Positions 34,065 to 34,170 of a stretch of DNA of 34,170 nucleotides are shown piece by piece. This DNA is from a virus. The stretch lies in the IMG/VR virus record IMGVR_UViG_3300010354_000292, positions 1-34,170 of that record. One strand, given 5' to 3'. The translations under genes and the position numbers were made by a program. The notes under the pieces were generated by a model. That model was not told the origin of the DNA. It saw only the letters and a program-made list of their open reading frames with translations, and searched no databases. How positions within the stretch are numbered: position 1 is the stretch's first letter; the number at the start of each line of letters is the position of its first letter.

Positions 34065-34170
34065 ATGATAAATTATGATTTACTTAATTTGTTAGAAAAG
34101 GTTCTTGGTAAGGGACGAAAAACTTCTGGCAATAACTACTCTTTTTTCTCTCCGTTCATTTCCCATTACA
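34065..34170 (+). CDS. Probable DNA primase, N-terminal fragment (cut by window end)
   Basis: 35 codons from ATG 34065 remain open at the right edge. The sequence LLEKVLGKGRKTSGNNYSFF with SPFISHY resembles the N-terminus of phage primases with a zinc-ribbon (LGKG-x-K-T-x-x-x-N-Y-x-F-x-C-P-F-C-x-H). In this copy Ser stands at both positions where the first Cys pair is expected. Primase makes RNA primers for the lagging strand in the replisome. The call rests on a short segment, so confidence is moderate. Confidence 0.45.
   Translation, partial: MINYDLLNLLEKVLGKGRKTSGNNYSFFSPFISHY

Noticed and set aside
1-34170. tRNA genes, rRNA, insertion sequences, integrase or attachment sites
   Set aside because: None recognised by eye in the few short intergenic gaps; all long stretches are occupied by supported coding genes.

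Overview
The window is a fully collinear (all genes on the + strand), AT-rich (roughly 70% A+T by eye) stretch of a tailed-phage genome of the T4-like contractile-tail (myovirus) kind. It is identified by a gp25-type baseplate wedge/lysozyme-like protein (13059-13553), a gp6/baseplate-J wedge protein (13546-15447), a gp5-like central spike/hub candidate (3205-5538) and a probable gp55-like late sigma factor (2117-2848). The style (LamG, DNRLRE and Gly/Ser/Thr-rich virion proteins, conserved small orphans around gp55) resembles T4-like phages known from marine and other environmental metagenomes. The host cannot be named. Several peptidoglycan hydrolase domains imply a walled bacterium, and Shine-Dalgarno-like GGAG/AGGA sequences precede many genes, some of which use TTG or GTG starts.

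Layout. (1) 38-3251: a four-TM coiled-coil membrane protein, a ClpP-like serine protease with an intact Ser-His-Asp triad, a small membrane-anchored coiled-coil protein, the sigma-like protein and a small orphan. (2) 3205-12505: a lysis/puncturing module, made of the spike-like protein, a second protein with the same C-terminal leucine-rich-repeat (LRR) cassette, an M15 L-Ala-D-Glu-type peptidase, and a 1210-residue protein that strings together an alpha/beta-hydrolase-like domain, a GH19 lysozyme/chitinase domain, a degenerate CHAP/NlpC-like domain and a VanY-type M15 peptidase. (3) 12624-23346: the baseplate wedge module (small orphan, gp25, gp6, a DNRLRE-type protein, a coiled-coil/LRR protein, and a 1700-residue structural protein carrying a complete seven-repeat RCC1 propeller inside a LamG-like domain). 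(4) 23470-33600: a conserved virion protein followed by an array in which five proteins share one module and a diagnostic C-terminal block; one is fused to a large Cys-containing N-terminal region and one carries a LamG lectin-like domain inserted in the module. (5) 33600-34170: a T7 endonuclease I-like Holliday-junction resolvase, a short hairpin, and the start of a probable DNA primase, marking the switch to replication/recombination genes.

The most notable features are the recombined modules: a three-copy LRR cassette on unrelated virion proteins, the nested RCC1-in-LamG and LamG-in-paralog architectures, the four-domain cell-wall/surface-degrading protein and the five-member paralog array. 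Together they look like a modular host-contact and envelope-penetration apparatus built on a T4-type baseplate. That overall role is inference; the individual domain calls rest on motifs seen in the sequence.
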